Assembly (NCBI GenBank): GCA_000198515.1 | Contig: FP929140.1 | Span: 2,330,527 to 2,394,526 of the forward strand | Reading direction: 5' to 3' | DNA: 64,000 bases | Source: a gamma proteobacterium HdN1 | GTDB taxonomy: Bacteria > Pseudomonadota > Gammaproteobacteria > Pseudomonadales > Ketobacteraceae | Shown: positions 46,118 through 55,066 of the stretch, one piece after another | Layout: each line of letters opens with the position of its first letter | How positions within the stretch are numbered: the first letter of the stretch is position 1 | Made by a program: the position numbers and the translations under genes | Notes under the pieces: model-generated | What the model saw: only the letters and a program-made list of their open reading frames with translations | What the model was told of the DNA's origin: nothing | Database searches by the model: none

Positions 46118-47623
46118 ATGCAAAGCGATACGAAACTTGCTTCCCTGTTTGCGGTACTTGACTGCTTCCCTGATGCCGTTGCCTTGTGTGTGGATCGCAA
46201 TGAGCCGCGTTTTTTTAGAGTCAATACGGTTTATGCGAACCTTGTTGGCGTAGCGCCTGCTGACCTGCAGGGACAGCGTTTGGTTGATTCCGATTTTTTT
46301 CTATATCGCACTCAATTGCGTGCGATGCTTTTGATCATGGCACACGGCATTCCTCTTCATGATCTGGCGGTTGAGTTCTGCGCGAAGGACGGGCATCGCA
46401 CGCCAACATCACTTTCTGCGCGAGAGGTGGAGATTGATGGAGAGCCCTATTTTATTTTTGTTCATCGCGATAGCACCGAACGCAAATATGCGGAAGAGCG
46501 CCTTGCCGAAAGCGAGTTGCGTTGGCGTATGGCCATTGAAGGCTTGGGGGATGCATTGTGGGATTGGTCGGTAGAAGCGGATAGCGTTTTTCGGTCGCCC
46601 AAGCTTCTTGCGCTCTTAAAGTTACCTGCGGAGATGGCGCGGGTGAGCTTTGATGAGCACTTGGAATCGTTTGATTTGCTCGCAAGATCGCGCTTTGCAG
46701 ATAAATTGAGAAATCTTGCTCAAGGAAAGTGCGAAGAGATTGTCGGGCAGATTGGTTTGGTGTCAGATAAAGAGGAGGGTGAGACCGTATGGCTTGGCTA
46801 TCGCTGCTGCGCCATTGACCATGCGCCTGACCGAAGTGCGCGAAGAATTTTGGGCGTGATGCGTGATGTTACCGAATTAAAGCGTCAGCAGGATGCGTTG
46901 GAGCAGCAAAATCAACATATTGCCCACGCGGGACGGTTGTTGGCTTTAGGTGAGATGATGTCTGCAATTGGCCATGAAATTAACCAGCCGCTGGCGGCCA
47001 TATCGAGCTATTCTGGCATGCTGCTGCGAAAACTCACCCAGCAAGGTGATGAAGAACTGGCATGTACCGCGCGGAAAATTGAGGATCAGGCGATTCGCGC
47101 GGGCGAGATCCTTTGGCAAATGCGAAAAGTTGCCCGCCCGTCTACCGAAGGAGTGCGTTTGCAGCCGCTCAGGGCCTTGATAGAAGAAATGCTAGATTGG
47201 TTGCAGTTCGACGGCAATTCGGCGGGTTGCCGCGTGTTGATACGCATCAGCCAAGATCTTCCACCCGTATGGGTCGATCGAATCCAGATTCAGCAGGTGC
47301 TTTCTAATTTAATCCGCAACGCTGCAAAAGCGATTATGGTGGCAAAAATTGCACCACGCCTGCGCACGATTCTGGTGACTGCGAGAGTGGCGGAGAACGG
47401 TTGGTTGTGGGTGCAGGTTGCAAACCGCGGTGCGGAGTTGCCGGAGCGTCTTAAGCAGAACCGCTTTGATGCGTTTTTTACGACTTACGAAGACGGTTTG
47501 GGCTTAGGGCTCTCCATTTGCAATACGATTCTTCAACGTCATGGTGGAAAACTACTGGTGCGTGAGAGGCGAGGTGGTGGTGCTGTTTTTAGTTTTTCTC
47601 TGCCACGGCCGTCTGGTGGATAA
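46118..47623 (+). CDS. PAS sensor histidine kinase (FixL-like)
   Basis: A 501-residue soluble kinase with no membrane helix. Two PAS/PAC units (~10-125 and ~130-255) are followed by a HisKA domain with His286 in IGHEINQPLAAIS, the H-box type shared with FixL/DctB. The HATPase domain has LIRNAAKAI (N box), GLGLSICNTILQRHGG (G2) and an unusually written G1. No heme-binding His can be assigned in the PAS domains, so the ligand is unknown. An AGAGGTG precedes the ATG. The response regulator follows 43 bp downstream. Confidence 0.88.
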   Translation: MQSDTKLASLFAVLDCFPDAVALCVDRNEPRFFRVNTVYANLVGVAPADLQGQRLVDSDFFLYRTQLRAMLLIMAHGIPLHDLAVEFCAKDGHRTPTSLSAREVEIDGEPYFIFVHRDSTERKYAEERLAESELRWRMAIEGLGDALWDWSVEADSVFRSPKLLALLKLPAEMARVSFDEHLESFDLLARSRFADKLRNLAQGKCEEIVGQIGLVSDKEEGETVWLGYRCCAIDHAPDRSARRILGVMRDVTELKRQQDALEQQNQHIAHAGRLLALGEMMSAIGHEINQPLAAISSYSGMLLRKLTQQGDEELACTARKIEDQAIRAGEILWQMRKVARPSTEGVRLQPLRALIEEMLDWLQFDGNSAGCRVLIRISQDLPPVWVDRIQIQQVLSNLIRNAAKAIMVAKIAPRLRTILVTARVAENGWLWVQVANRGAELPERLKQNRFDAFFTTYEDGLGLGLSICNTILQRHGGKLLVRERRGGGAVFSFSLPRPSGG

Positions 47624-47666
47624 TTTGAATTTAGCGCAGCGTATTGGCAAATCGGGGAGATAAAAC

Positions 47667-48326
47667 ATGGCAACCGTCGTGGTGGTGGATGACGATGATG
47701 CGCTACGCGAAGCGGTCGTGGCGAGCCTCCAAAGTGTCGGCCTTGAAGTAGAGGGGTTTGCGAGCGCAAGCGCGTTTCTTGACCGCTACTTAGCAGATGC
47801 ACTGAATGGTGCGCTTGCGGATTCAAGCGTACCACGCTGTGCGGTAATGGATGTACGCATGCCGGGTTTGTCGGGCTTGGAAGCATTGCGCCGCCTGCGT
47901 GAATCGGGCAGCAGTTTGCCGGTCGTGTTTGTGACCGGGCATGGTGATGTTGAAATGGCTGTATCTGCCATGAAGCTTGGCGCCGTCGATTTTCTGCAGA
48001 AGCCATTTCGAGAACAAAAGTTGATTGATCTGGTGCAAGCCATGCTGGCGAGCACAGCATCGGTGCAATCGGCCGAATCTGGGCAGGATGCACCACGGAA
48101 GCAGGCGCTCGATGAGCAGCTAAAGAAGCTCACCCAACGAGAGCGTGAAGTTTTTTTGCTGGTCGCGGATGGCTTGCGCAGCAAGCAAATTGCCGGTGTG
48201 ATGGGGATTTCCGAAAAAACGGTCGAGGAATATCGGCGGCGGATCTTTGAAAAGCTCGAAGTGAAGTCGGCTCCGATGCTCGCGTCGCTGGCCACCGAAA
48301 TGCGGATGCTAAAATTATTGCAGTAG
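47667..48326 (+). CDS. FixJ/LuxR-family response regulator
   Basis: A 219-residue response regulator with a receiver domain (~3-125; acidic patch DDDD at 8-11, phospho-acceptor Asp62 in AVMDVRMPGLSG, Thr in VFVTGHGD and Lys in FLQKPF) and a LuxR-type DNA-binding domain (~150-215; LTQREREVFLLVADGLRSKQIAGVMGISEKTVEEYRRRIFEKL region). GGGGAGA lies before the ATG. The cognate kinase is encoded just upstream. It is the only receiver-domain response regulator in a window that also encodes a full CheA. Confidence 0.93.
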   Translation: MATVVVVDDDDALREAVVASLQSVGLEVEGFASASAFLDRYLADALNGALADSSVPRCAVMDVRMPGLSGLEALRRLRESGSSLPVVFVTGHGDVEMAVSAMKLGAVDFLQKPFREQKLIDLVQAMLASTASVQSAESGQDAPRKQALDEQLKKLTQREREVFLLVADGLRSKQIAGVMGISEKTVEEYRRRIFEKLEVKSAPMLASLATEMRMLKLLQ

Positions 48327-48372
48327 AAAAAACTCTTTCAAAATAATGGAATAAGCTTTTCCAGTTAGCACA

Positions 48373-48390
48373 GTAGGGGGAAACCCCTAC
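48373..48390. promoter_or_regulatory. Palindrome between the response regulator and cheA
   Basis: A perfect 7-bp inverted repeat, GTAGGGG-GAAA-CCCCTAC, lies 47 bp after the response-regulator stop and about 93 bp before the cheA start. It could be a binding site for the LuxR-type regulator or a short terminator stem; no T-run follows it. Confidence 0.45.
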
Positions 48391-48482
48391 CTTTCATTCG
48401 GGGATTTGTCGATCGCGTACTGACACCGTAACCACTATCTTTCACCCTATGAAAAGGTGTGTTGTTACGGAATCCTCTGATC

Positions 48483-50258
48483 ATGCCAAAAGCCGAAACC
48501 TATCTAATTTTTGCCGATGAAACCCGCGATCTGCTACGCCAGATGGAAGACATTCTACTGCGAGCAGAATTCTCTGGAATTTCCGAAGAGGATAGCCAGG
48601 CTCTATTCCGTTGTGCGCATACGACCAAGGGGTCGGCTGCGATGTTTGGCTTTGATCTTGTGGTTGGTTTTACGCACACCGTAGAAAACGTTTTGGACGC
48701 GATCCGCAAAGGCGTAAGCGAACTCACACCCGATCTGATCAGCCTGTTACTGGAGTGCCAAGCCTGCATGGCGGCGCTTGTGGCTGCGGCGCTAGAGGGG
48801 AGTGAACCTCCGCGTGATACGGTTGAGGTGCTATCCGCACAATTGTTTGAATATAGTGTGGTGCTTCCGAAATCCGCGCCAGCGGGTGCTCCAGGAGAGC
48901 TTATTCTGGAAGAAGACGACGTTTTTGTAATTCTTCCTGCTACGCAACCCGCTCAGCCAGTTGCAGCACCTTCCGCTGAGACTCAAACGCAAGAAGCTCG
49001 GCCTGTACAGGCAGTAGTACCGCCAGCCCCTTCAGCCAAAAATGGGGGAGAGCGCCGCCTTGTAGATTTGCAAACCGTCAAAGTTCCGTCCGAGCGCTTG
49101 GACACGCTGATTGATGAAGTCGGTGAAATGGTCATCGCCGGAGCCGCAGCGCATCTCAAGGCGATCAAATCGAATAATCCAGAGCTTGCCGAATCCGTAT
49201 CGCATCTACTTCGCCTCGTAGAAACTGTGCGTGATACCGCGCTGCGCTTGCGCATGAATCCGATTGGCGAGGTATTCCACCGTTTTCCGCGCGTAGTGCG
49301 CGATTTATCGCGCGAGCTAAATAAAAAGGTGGAGCTGATTATCGAAGGCGCGGATACCGAATTAGATAAATCTATGGTCGAGAAAATAGCCGACCCACTC
49401 ATGCACTTGCTGCGCAATTCTTTGGATCACGGCATTGAAACTCCGGAGCAGCGCCTCGCAGCAGGCAAATCCGAGACTGGTAAAATCTGGCTAAAAGCAC
49501 GCCATGAGTCCGGCAGCATCCTGATTGAAATTAAAGATGATGGCGCAGGCTTGAACCTCCAGAAAATTCGCGAGAAAGCCTTAGAGCGCGGCCTGATTCA
49601 TGAGGGCTCTCAGCTTACTGATCGGCAAATCTGGCGTTTAATCATGGCCCCAGGATTTTCTACCGCAAGCCAGGTTACCGCTGTTTCAGGGCGTGGTGTG
49701 GGCATGGATGTGGTGCGTGCAGCGATCGAAGCACTGCGCGGCAATCTAGAAATTGAAAGCGCTCCCGGTGCCGGCACTACGATGACGGTCACGTTGCCGC
49801 TTACCCTCGCTATTATTGATGGGTTTCAGGTAGGGGTTGGCAACAATACATTTATTCTCCCGCTAGATAGCGTGGACGCTTGTGTGGAGCTTTCACCCCT
49901 CGAAAAAAATCGCAACTGCTTTACCTTGCGCGGAGCGGTGGTGCCGGTAGTGCGCTTGAACACCTTGTTTTCAATGTCGGATGCGAAACCTGTAGAGCAT
50001 CACAGCGTGGTCATCGTTAAATTTGGAGGCAAGCAGGCCGCGATTGAAGTCGATGAACTCCACGGAGAATGTCAGGCAGTAATCAAACCCTTAGGGCCCT
50101 TGTTTGAGGATTTATCCGGCGTTGCCGGCACAACCATTTTGGGAACGGGCGATGTTGCTTTGGTGCTCGACGTGCCCCAGCTCGTGGAACATGCTTCTCG
50201 GCAGGCAAGCCATTTGATGTCTCAGACGATGCAAAATTCAGCGCTATCCCGCCACTAA
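48483..50258 (+). CDS. cheA: Chemotaxis histidine kinase CheA lacking a P2 domain
   Basis: A 591-residue CheA. The P1 Hpt domain (~1-115) has phospho-acceptor His46 in CAHTTKGSAAMFG. A Pro/Ala/Glu-rich linker of ~75 residues takes the place of the P2 CheY/CheB docking domain. Then come P3 (~190-250, VPSERLDTLIDEVGEMVI), P4 kinase (~255-430; LLRNSLDHGIETP, DDGAGL, GRGVGMDVV) and P5 CheW-like (~440-575). The ATG at 48483 is chosen; a GTG at 48459 is also in frame. The MCP and CheW genes follow but no cheY, cheB, cheR or cheZ is present, so the phosphate acceptor is not obvious. Confidence 0.94.
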   Translation: MPKAETYLIFADETRDLLRQMEDILLRAEFSGISEEDSQALFRCAHTTKGSAAMFGFDLVVGFTHTVENVLDAIRKGVSELTPDLISLLLECQACMAALVAAALEGSEPPRDTVEVLSAQLFEYSVVLPKSAPAGAPGELILEEDDVFVILPATQPAQPVAAPSAETQTQEARPVQAVVPPAPSAKNGGERRLVDLQTVKVPSERLDTLIDEVGEMVIAGAAAHLKAIKSNNPELAESVSHLLRLVETVRDTALRLRMNPIGEVFHRFPRVVRDLSRELNKKVELIIEGADTELDKSMVEKIADPLMHLLRNSLDHGIETPEQRLAAGKSETGKIWLKARHESGSILIEIKDDGAGLNLQKIREKALERGLIHEGSQLTDRQIWRLIMAPGFSTASQVTAVSGRGVGMDVVRAAIEALRGNLEIESAPGAGTTMTVTLPLTLAIIDGFQVGVGNNTFILPLDSVDACVELSPLEKNRNCFTLRGAVVPVVRLNTLFSMSDAKPVEHHSVVIVKFGGKQAAIEVDELHGECQAVIKPLGPLFEDLSGVAGTTILGTGDVALVLDVPQLVEHASRQASHLMSQTMQNSALSRH

Positions 50259-50259
50259 T

Positions 50260-50295
50260 CATCCACTTTTTTATCCATTTTTCTATCCATTTTTA
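50260..50295. repeat. 12-bp tandem repeat between cheA and the MCP gene
   Basis: Three 12-bp units, CATCCACTTTTT, TATCCATTTTTC and TATCCATTTTTA, directly follow the cheA stop codon. Confidence 0.88.
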
Positions 50296-50339
50296 ATAGC
50301 AGCCAATTAATTTCTTGTAAACGCAGTAGGAGATACCCC

Positions 50340-52097
50340 ATGTTTGCAAATATGAAAGTAAGCCAAAAGCTCGGCCTTGGGTTTGGATGCGTGATCGCGC
50401 TCCTTGCCATCATTGCCATACTGTCATTGCAAAGGCTCAGTGCGATTGAACGCGGCGTAGATGCGGTTTTAACCGATTATTTTCCGAAAGTTGCGCTGCT
50501 TACAGATAGCGCTCTGAAGATAAGAACTACAGCCGAGATCGGTCGGGACATTCTTTTAGCGAACAACCCTCGTGATCGTGAAACACTCAAAAAACAGCGG
50601 GATGATTTGCGAGCTCAGATTAACGCAAACTGGGAAAAATTGGATGCAACCATCAAGAGTCCTGAAGGTAGAAAGCGCTTTGATGCCATGAAGGCCGCAT
50701 TAGTGGAATTTCGTAGCGCACAGGGCGAGGTGTTTTCGCTTTTAGAGGCAGGGGATGAAGAAGGTGCGCGGGCCTTGTTGAGTGGTGCGCTTGCCGAGAA
50801 GAGCGAGCAGTATTTTCAGCGCATTGATGACCTAGTCAAATTCCAAGAAGAGCTGATGCTGAAAGTAGGTGAGGATGCAAGAAGTACCGTGAACAGTGCC
50901 TTTGTCATCGTACTAACCCTTGCGCTGATTGCCATTGCCTTAGGTTTTGCAATTAGCCTGCTGATTGCTCGCAACCTTACCCGCACCCTCGGTGGCGAAC
51001 CTGATTATGCGGCAGAATTCGTACGCAAAATCGCGGCAGGAGATCTTACCGTTCGCGCAGAGCTGCGCGCTGGTGATCGCACCAGCCTGTTGGCCGCTAT
51101 TGATGCGATGGTCAAGCGTCTCTCACGTGTAATGCTTGATGTAAGTGGCGCAGCAAATGCTTTGTCCTCTGCGGCAGAAGAAGTCAGTGCAACTTTACAA
51201 ACCCTTGCACAAGGCTCCTCGGAACAAGCTGCAAGCCTCGAACAGACCACCGCGTCCATCGAAGAAATGTCTGCCTCTATCGCCCAGAACAGCACCAACG
51301 CCAACGCAACGAACGCCCTCGCAGGCAAAACCGCAGAAGAAGCCGCCGAAGGTGGGCGCGCAGTTGTGGCTACCGTCGAAGCCATGAAAGCCATCGCAGG
51401 CAAAATTGGCATCATCAACGACATTGCCTACCAAACCAACCTGCTTGCTCTGAACGCCGCCATTGAAGCCGCGCGTGCTGGGGATCATGGCAAAGGGTTC
51501 GCCGTTGTTGCGACCGAAGTGCGTAAGCTTGCCGAACGCAGCCAGTTTGCAGCACGCGAAATCGGTGAACTCGCGGGGAGCAGCGTCAGTACCGCGGAAC
51601 ATGCAGGGCATCTATTGGAAAGTATTGTTCCCTCCATTCGCCAGACTGCGGGCTTGGTACAGGAAATCAGTGCTGCATCCGAAGAACAATCTGCCGGCTC
51701 CAGCCAGATCAACCTTGCGATGACACATATCAGCGAGGCCACCCAGCAGAACGCCGCCGCCTCAGAAGAGCTCTCCGCGACGTCGGAAGAAGTGAATGCG
51801 CAAGCCGCTCACCTGCAAACCTTGGTCGGCTTTTTCAAAGTGCGCGCCTCCCGCCCCGCCCCCGTTCAGGAAATCGAAGACGAACTGGAGTATGACGCAG
51901 AAGAGGTCGCTGAAGACCACGTGGATGCCGAGTTCGAAGAAGCCGCGCCGATTGTGAAAGCAGCACGCCGCTCCGCCAACGGCGGTGCAAATCCTAAAGG
52001 CAAGCGAATTCAGCTGAACACGCGCAGAAAAGCAGGCGGCCGGCGGGTTGCGGTAGCCGCTACGGCGGCCTTAGAAAGTGGCTTCGAACGATTCTAG
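50340..52097 (+). CDS. Methyl-accepting chemotaxis protein (4-helix-bundle sensor)
   Basis: A 585-residue chemoreceptor. The first membrane helix (~10-30) is followed by a periplasmic four-helix bundle of ~150 residues (4HB_MCP type) and a second membrane helix (~187-210). A HAMP segment (~212-265, [27 protein letters not shown]) follows, then the coiled signalling domain with the hairpin tip [27 protein letters not shown]-like sequence. The last ~75 residues form a flexible acidic then basic tail with no methyltransferase-docking pentapeptide. AGGAG lies 8 nt before the ATG. It lies between cheA and cheW, so it is their presumed partner. The ligand is unknown. Confidence 0.95.
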   Translation: MFANMKVSQKLGLGFGCVIALLAIIAILSLQRLSAIERGVDAVLTDYFPKVALLTDSALKIRTTAEIGRDILLANNPRDRETLKKQRDDLRAQINANWEKLDATIKSPEGRKRFDAMKAALVEFRSAQGEVFSLLEAGDEEGARALLSGALAEKSEQYFQRIDDLVKFQEELMLKVGEDARSTVNSAFVIVLTLALIAIALGFAISLLIARNLTRTLGGEPDYAAEFVRKIAAGDLTVRAELRAGDRTSLLAAIDAMVKRLSRVMLDVSGAANALSSAAEEVSATLQTLAQGSSEQAASLEQTTASIEEMSASIAQNSTNANATNALAGKTAEEAAEGGRAVVATVEAMKAIAGKIGIINDIAYQTNLLALNAAIEAARAGDHGKGFAVVATEVRKLAERSQFAAREIGELAGSSVSTAEHAGHLLESIVPSIRQTAGLVQEISAASEEQSAGSSQINLAMTHISEATQQNAAASEELSATSEEVNAQAAHLQTLVGFFKVRASRPAPVQEIEDELEYDAEEVAEDHVDAEFEEAAPIVKAARRSANGGANPKGKRIQLNTRRKAGGRRVAVAATAALESGFERF

Positions 52098-52107
52098 GAG
52101 GTGGAAC

Positions 52108-52722
52108 ATGAGCGCGATGGAATCTATCACTCCCACGAACCCAACGAGCATGAATGACATGACGAATTATGCAGGCGCTTACGCTGAAACCAATGCTCCC
52201 GACTCCAGCGCAACGCTCGCATTGAGGGCCGGTTTTGATTCTTCACCTCACCAATGCCTTTCATTCACATTGGGGAAAGAGGTGTTTGCACTGGATATTC
52301 TTACCGTACGTGAAATCATCGGAGTGGGGGCGATTACGCCCATTCCGATGATGCCGGCCACCTTGCGCGGTGTGATTAATTTGCGTGGTGCCGTGGTACC
52401 TGTCATTGATCTTTCGGTTCGGTTTGGCGGCGAGAAAACGCAGGAGTCCATGTTCACGAGTATCATTATCGTAGAAGTTCCCACGGAGCGCGGGCAGCTG
52501 GTCATGGGCGTTATGGTGGATGCGGTTAACGAAGTGCTTGATATCCCGCGTGCAGACATTGCGCCTGCGCCAGAATTTGGCGCACCGGTGCGAGTTGATT
52601 TCATTGCTGGCATGGCCAAGCTGGAGAAAGGGCTAGTGATTCTGCTGGAAATCAGCAAGGTATTTTCTGTGGGTGAGCTTACCCAGTTTAATAAGGCGGC
52701 AGAGCGTGGACAGGTACAATAA
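52108..52722 (+). CDS. cheW: Chemotaxis coupling protein CheW
   Basis: A 204-residue adaptor linking receptor to CheA. The CheW SH3-like fold begins after an unusual ~50-residue Thr/Asn-rich N-terminal extension and includes FTLGKEVFALDILTVREIIG, LRGVINLRGAVVPVIDL and GVMVDAVNEVLDI. The ATG at 52108 has a full AGGAGG 7-8 nt upstream, overlapping the MCP stop region. It was probably translated from the same transcript as cheA and the MCP gene. Confidence 0.95.
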   Translation: MSAMESITPTNPTSMNDMTNYAGAYAETNAPDSSATLALRAGFDSSPHQCLSFTLGKEVFALDILTVREIIGVGAITPIPMMPATLRGVINLRGAVVPVIDLSVRFGGEKTQESMFTSIIIVEVPTERGQLVMGVMVDAVNEVLDIPRADIAPAPEFGAPVRVDFIAGMAKLEKGLVILLEISKVFSVGELTQFNKAAERGQVQ

Positions 52723-52798
52723 TCGGGGCGCACAGTGACCGAACGTATCCTATGAAACACAGTCCAATTTAGAGTGGCGATGATTTGCAGATTCGCAT

Positions 52799-52819
52799 AT
52801 TGCAGATTGCAGATTGCAG
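52799..52819. repeat. 7-bp tandem repeat before the hemerythrin gene
   Basis: ATTGCAG occurs three times in a row, preceded 17 bp upstream by ATTTGCAG. It lies 47 bp before the hemerythrin start codon. Confidence 0.85.
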
Positions 52820-52865
52820 AGAACACGTTGAAGACAGGGCGGTTCGCAACAGTAGGTGAGATGCG

Positions 52866-53318
52866 ATGTTTATTCAGTGGCGAGACGAGTACAAAGTGGG
52901 CATTTCGCCCATGGACAGCCAGCATCAACAGCTCATTGGCATGCTGAATGAGCTCTACAAAGTGGTGAGCACGAACGCACCCATCGAGGGGCTCTGGCCG
53001 CTACTGCTTGGATTTAATCGGTACGCTGAAAGCCATTTTGAAACCGAGCGGGAAATTGCTCGCCACGCAGGCGTGCCCTTACAAGACTGGAATGCACATG
53101 ATCGGCTTCACGATGCCTATCGTGATCGCGTGGCTCACTTCATGGAGCAAATCAAGCGTAACGAGAAGAAGCTTGCCGTGCAGATGCTGGCCTTTATGAA
53201 TAATTGGTGGTTGCGACATATCCTCGTCGAAGATTTGGAGTTTAGCCGTTTGGTCAACAGCACGAAAGAGGGGGCAAGCAGGCTGACGGCAGGCGTGGCT
53301 CACGCGATTCGTTCGTGA
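52866..53318 (+). CDS. Bacteriohemerythrin
   Basis: A 150-residue four-helix di-iron O2-binding protein. All the iron ligands can be placed: His in DSQHQQLIGMLNELY, HxxxE in ESHFETERE, HxxxH in HDRLHDAY, and HxxxxD in RHILVEDLEF. Single-domain hemerythrins store or deliver O2 or sense it. Following cheA-MCP-cheW, it may give the chemosensory unit an O2- or redox-linked input, which is an inference from gene order. AGGTGAG precedes the ATG. Confidence 0.94.
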   Translation: MFIQWRDEYKVGISPMDSQHQQLIGMLNELYKVVSTNAPIEGLWPLLLGFNRYAESHFETEREIARHAGVPLQDWNAHDRLHDAYRDRVAHFMEQIKRNEKKLAVQMLAFMNNWWLRHILVEDLEFSRLVNSTKEGASRLTAGVAHAIRS

Positions 53319-53324
53319 AGCTTC

Positions 53325-53359
53325 CGCGAGTACGGGATGGAGCTGTGCCCGTACTCGCG
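53325..53359 (+). terminator. Hairpin between hemerythrin and DUF445 genes
   Basis: A perfect 12-bp stem (CGCGAGTACGGG / CCCGTACTCGCG) with an 11-nt loop lies between two convergent genes, 7 bp after the hemerythrin stop. No T-run follows on either strand. Confidence 0.6.
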
Positions 53360-53372
53360 AGGTCTGCGAGTG

Positions 53373-54713
53373 CTATTTTTGGCGCCGATATTTTCGGCTA
53401 TTAAAATAACCAAGCACGCCCACGATGCCCACAATCGCAAACACCGGAATCGCAAACCACACGTTCACCTGAATCGTGCCCACAAACAACCCGAGCACGC
53501 CACCCAGCGTTTGTATCACCACCAGATTCCCGCCGGTATTATCGAGAATCATTTTTTCCAGCTCATCGGTATCGAGCTTCATCACCTGATCGCGCACCAT
53601 GTGGCTCACATTGAGGCGGCTCACCAGTTGCTCAAGGCCGTTTCGAATGGTCTGCTGGCCTTCTGGTGAGTTGATGTATTCGAGCAACTTATCCTTGCCC
53701 TTGGTAAGCGCATCCTGAAGAAAGCGATCAATCTCCTGCCAGTTGGCCGGATTGGCAAGATACATCCGTAGCGATTCGATCCACTGAGGAAGAAGAATCT
53801 CGCGAGCGTGTGAACTGGCCTTGTCGAACCATTCGCCAATACGCGCTTCCAGCAATGTTTGCGTTTCGGGCGCCTCAATTTTTGCCTGCAGGTTTTGCAT
53901 CAGGATGTCGGCAACACCGATAAATTGCGACTCCATTGCATCCCCCGTCACAAACCCCTCCAGAAGTTCGCGGAAGGTTTTTTCGTCGATCGACGCAATT
54001 TGTTTCAGTTGGCGACCCACTCGACTCATTGTGTTGCCGCGTGAAAGGTAGTCGTTGATTGCCTGATCCAATAGTTCTGCAAGGCGTGGCAAGGTTTCCA
54101 TCAGCCCTTTGCGGATCTGTTCGGCGGCTTTGCGGCGGTTTTCTTCTTTTTGCAGATAAACGCCAAGGCGGCTGCGAATTTCGGGCCAGTAAAGGTTCAG
54201 CGTTCCGGGGTTGGTAGCCATGGCTTTCAAGCGTGCTTCCGAGAAGTCGAAAGCAGTGTGCATCAAATCCGGCCCGTGCTCATACAGCAGCGAAATCACG
54301 CGTGCGTTAATGCGAATTCGCGTGGTGCTGTTCTGCAACTGGGCATCGAGCCACGATTCAAAGCGCTCGGTGCCGCGCGTGATCATCTGGTGCTCGTTGA
54401 TGTACTCCATGATGATATCGGGCGAAAGCAGCTGCGTTTGAACACTCTCACCGAGCTGTTCGGCGATGAGCGCCTTGTTCTTGGGCACCAATCCTTCCCA
54501 GCCCAAAATGCGCCCCTGCTTCGGCTGAAATAACATTTTTAGCGCGAGCAAATTGGTGAAATAGCCAACAACTCCTGCCATCGCTAAGATAAGCGAGCCC
54601 CGCAACCAAGCATTGTCGTCACCGAAAATAAACTGCAAAGCCATAAGGATTGCCGATACGGCAACCAGTGCGTTTCGAAACCAAGCATCAATTCTGTTTA
54701 CATCCCACTTCAT
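53373..54713 (-). CDS. DUF445 family membrane-anchored protein
   Basis: A 446-residue protein with two N-terminal helices (~15-35 and ~40-60, the second followed by the family's signature YFTNLLALKMLFQP), a long helical middle of ~330 residues, and one C-terminal membrane helix (~410-435) with a basic end. The layout and the GWEGLVPKNKALIAEQL segment are characteristic of the DUF445/YheB group. Function is unknown. A GCGGG precedes the ATG. It is transcribed away from the tRNA gene next to it. Confidence 0.88.
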   Translation of the reverse strand: MKWDVNRIDAWFRNALVAVSAILMALQFIFGDDNAWLRGSLILAMAGVVGYFTNLLALKMLFQPKQGRILGWEGLVPKNKALIAEQLGESVQTQLLSPDIIMEYINEHQMITRGTERFESWLDAQLQNSTTRIRINARVISLLYEHGPDLMHTAFDFSEARLKAMATNPGTLNLYWPEIRSRLGVYLQKEENRRKAAEQIRKGLMETLPRLAELLDQAINDYLSRGNTMSRVGRQLKQIASIDEKTFRELLEGFVTGDAMESQFIGVADILMQNLQAKIEAPETQTLLEARIGEWFDKASSHAREILLPQWIESLRMYLANPANWQEIDRFLQDALTKGKDKLLEYINSPEGQQTIRNGLEQLVSRLNVSHMVRDQVMKLDTDELEKMILDNTGGNLVVIQTLGGVLGLFVGTIQVNVWFAIPVFAIVGIVGVLGYFNSRKYRRQK

Positions 54714-54862
54714 AGTGATACCCGCTCATTTGTTTGGTAGCAAACCGTAACAGGTGCATGCTTGGCCCGCTAGCGCAATCCCTGCAGGCATTGGCGAGAA
54801 TTGAAAAAATGTGCTACGTGACCAGATCGTCGCGTAAAAACAGTGGCTTAAACGATAAAAAC

Positions 54863-54893
54863 TTGCCAATTTCCCCGCATAGTCTGTTAGAAT
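54863..54893 (+). promoter_or_regulatory. Candidate promoter of tRNA-Arg
   Basis: TTGCCA (4 of 6) and TAGAAT (5 of 6) are separated by 19 bp, with a GC-rich stretch after the -10 box as found in stable-RNA promoters. The -10 box ends 43 bp before the tRNA. Confidence 0.5.
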
Positions 54894-54936
54894 TAGCGGC
54901 CCTTTTGCAGTCAGACGTCGCTTTGGCTGCATCCCC

Positions 54937-55013
54937 GCGCCCGTAGCTCAGTTGGATAGAGTACCGCCCTCCGAAGGCGGTGGTCGGACGTTCGAATCGT
55001 CTCGGGCGCGCCA
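54937..55013 (+). tRNA. tRNA-Arg, anticodon CCG
   Basis: A complete 77-nt cloverleaf. Acceptor stem GCGCCCG pairs with CGGGCGC, followed by discriminator G and an encoded CCA. The D arm is GCTC/GAGT, the anticodon stem CCGCC/GGCGG with loop CTCCGAA (anticodon CCG), and the T arm GGACG-TTCGAAT-CGTCT. It reads CGG codons. TTTTAT follows directly, a likely end of the transcript. Confidence 0.97.
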
Positions 55014-55066
55014 TTTTTATCAGGCTTTGGAAAACAAGGGTTTGGAAAACTCCTTAACTCCTCCGC

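Noticed and set aside
46118-48326. The FixL/FixJ-like pair considered as a nitrogen-fixation regulator
   Set aside because: No heme ligand could be assigned in the PAS domains and no nif or fix genes are nearby; only the protein architecture is shared.
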